Shown here piece by piece: positions 5,558 through 5,561 of a DNA stretch of 5,561 bases. A program made the translations under genes and the position numbers. The notes under the pieces were generated by a model. The model was not told where the DNA came from. It did not search any database and saw only the letters and a program-made list of their open reading frames with translations. This stretch comes from Clostridia bacterium (GTDB taxonomy: Bacteria > Bacillota > Clostridia > Christensenellales > Borkfalkiaceae): NCBI GenBank assembly GCA_029052615.1, contig JAIDIR010000065.1, positions 1-5,561 on the forward strand, read 5' to 3'. Position 1 is the stretch's first letter; each line of letters begins with the position of its first letter.

Positions 5558-5561
5558 AAAT

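Overview
The window joins two compositionally different pieces of what looks like a gut-type Clostridia chromosome (inference). The evidence is the codon use, a TTG-started lipoprotein with strong AGGAGG and sigma-A-type signals, and a His/Cys surface module of a kind I associate with Christensenellales-like metagenomic genomes. No 16S or other marker gene is present, so taxonomy stays tentative.

Left piece (1 to about 2426, AT-rich, roughly one third G+C by eye): the 3' end of a C5 DNA cytosine methyltransferase overlaps by 26 bases the start of a 695-residue protein. That protein has an N-terminal GHKL (MutL/MORC/Hsp90-type) ATPase, a C-terminal TIR domain with an intact candidate catalytic Glu, and a terminal four-Cys zinc-ribbon-like tail. 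A strong intrinsic terminator closes the unit. The pair looks like a defence operon related to the known restriction-modification loci that carry MutL/MORC-like ATPases, but with a TIR (predicted NAD-cleaving or signalling) module where a nuclease would be expected. This is the main discovery candidate. Upstream genes are outside the window.

Middle piece (about 2427-2760): a non-coding spacer with seven copies or near-copies of TT(C/T)GGGGA, three clear hairpins, and a TAAAAACTTT(C)GGGG sequence at each end. It lies on the composition boundary and may be a degenerate repeat element or an integration scar.

Right piece (about 2761-5561, roughly half G+C): two ordinary-looking chromosomal genes on the + strand. 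The first is an atypical NAD(P)-binding SDR/epimerase with its own extended -10 promoter. The second is a secreted lipoprotein with a His/Cys module, an acidic linker, an Ig-like domain and beta-rich domains. It has its own consensus promoter and a terminator at the window end. For the SDR and the lipoprotein, the longest open frame overstates the N-terminus: promoter and ribosome-binding positions move the starts to ATG 2818 and TTG 3905.
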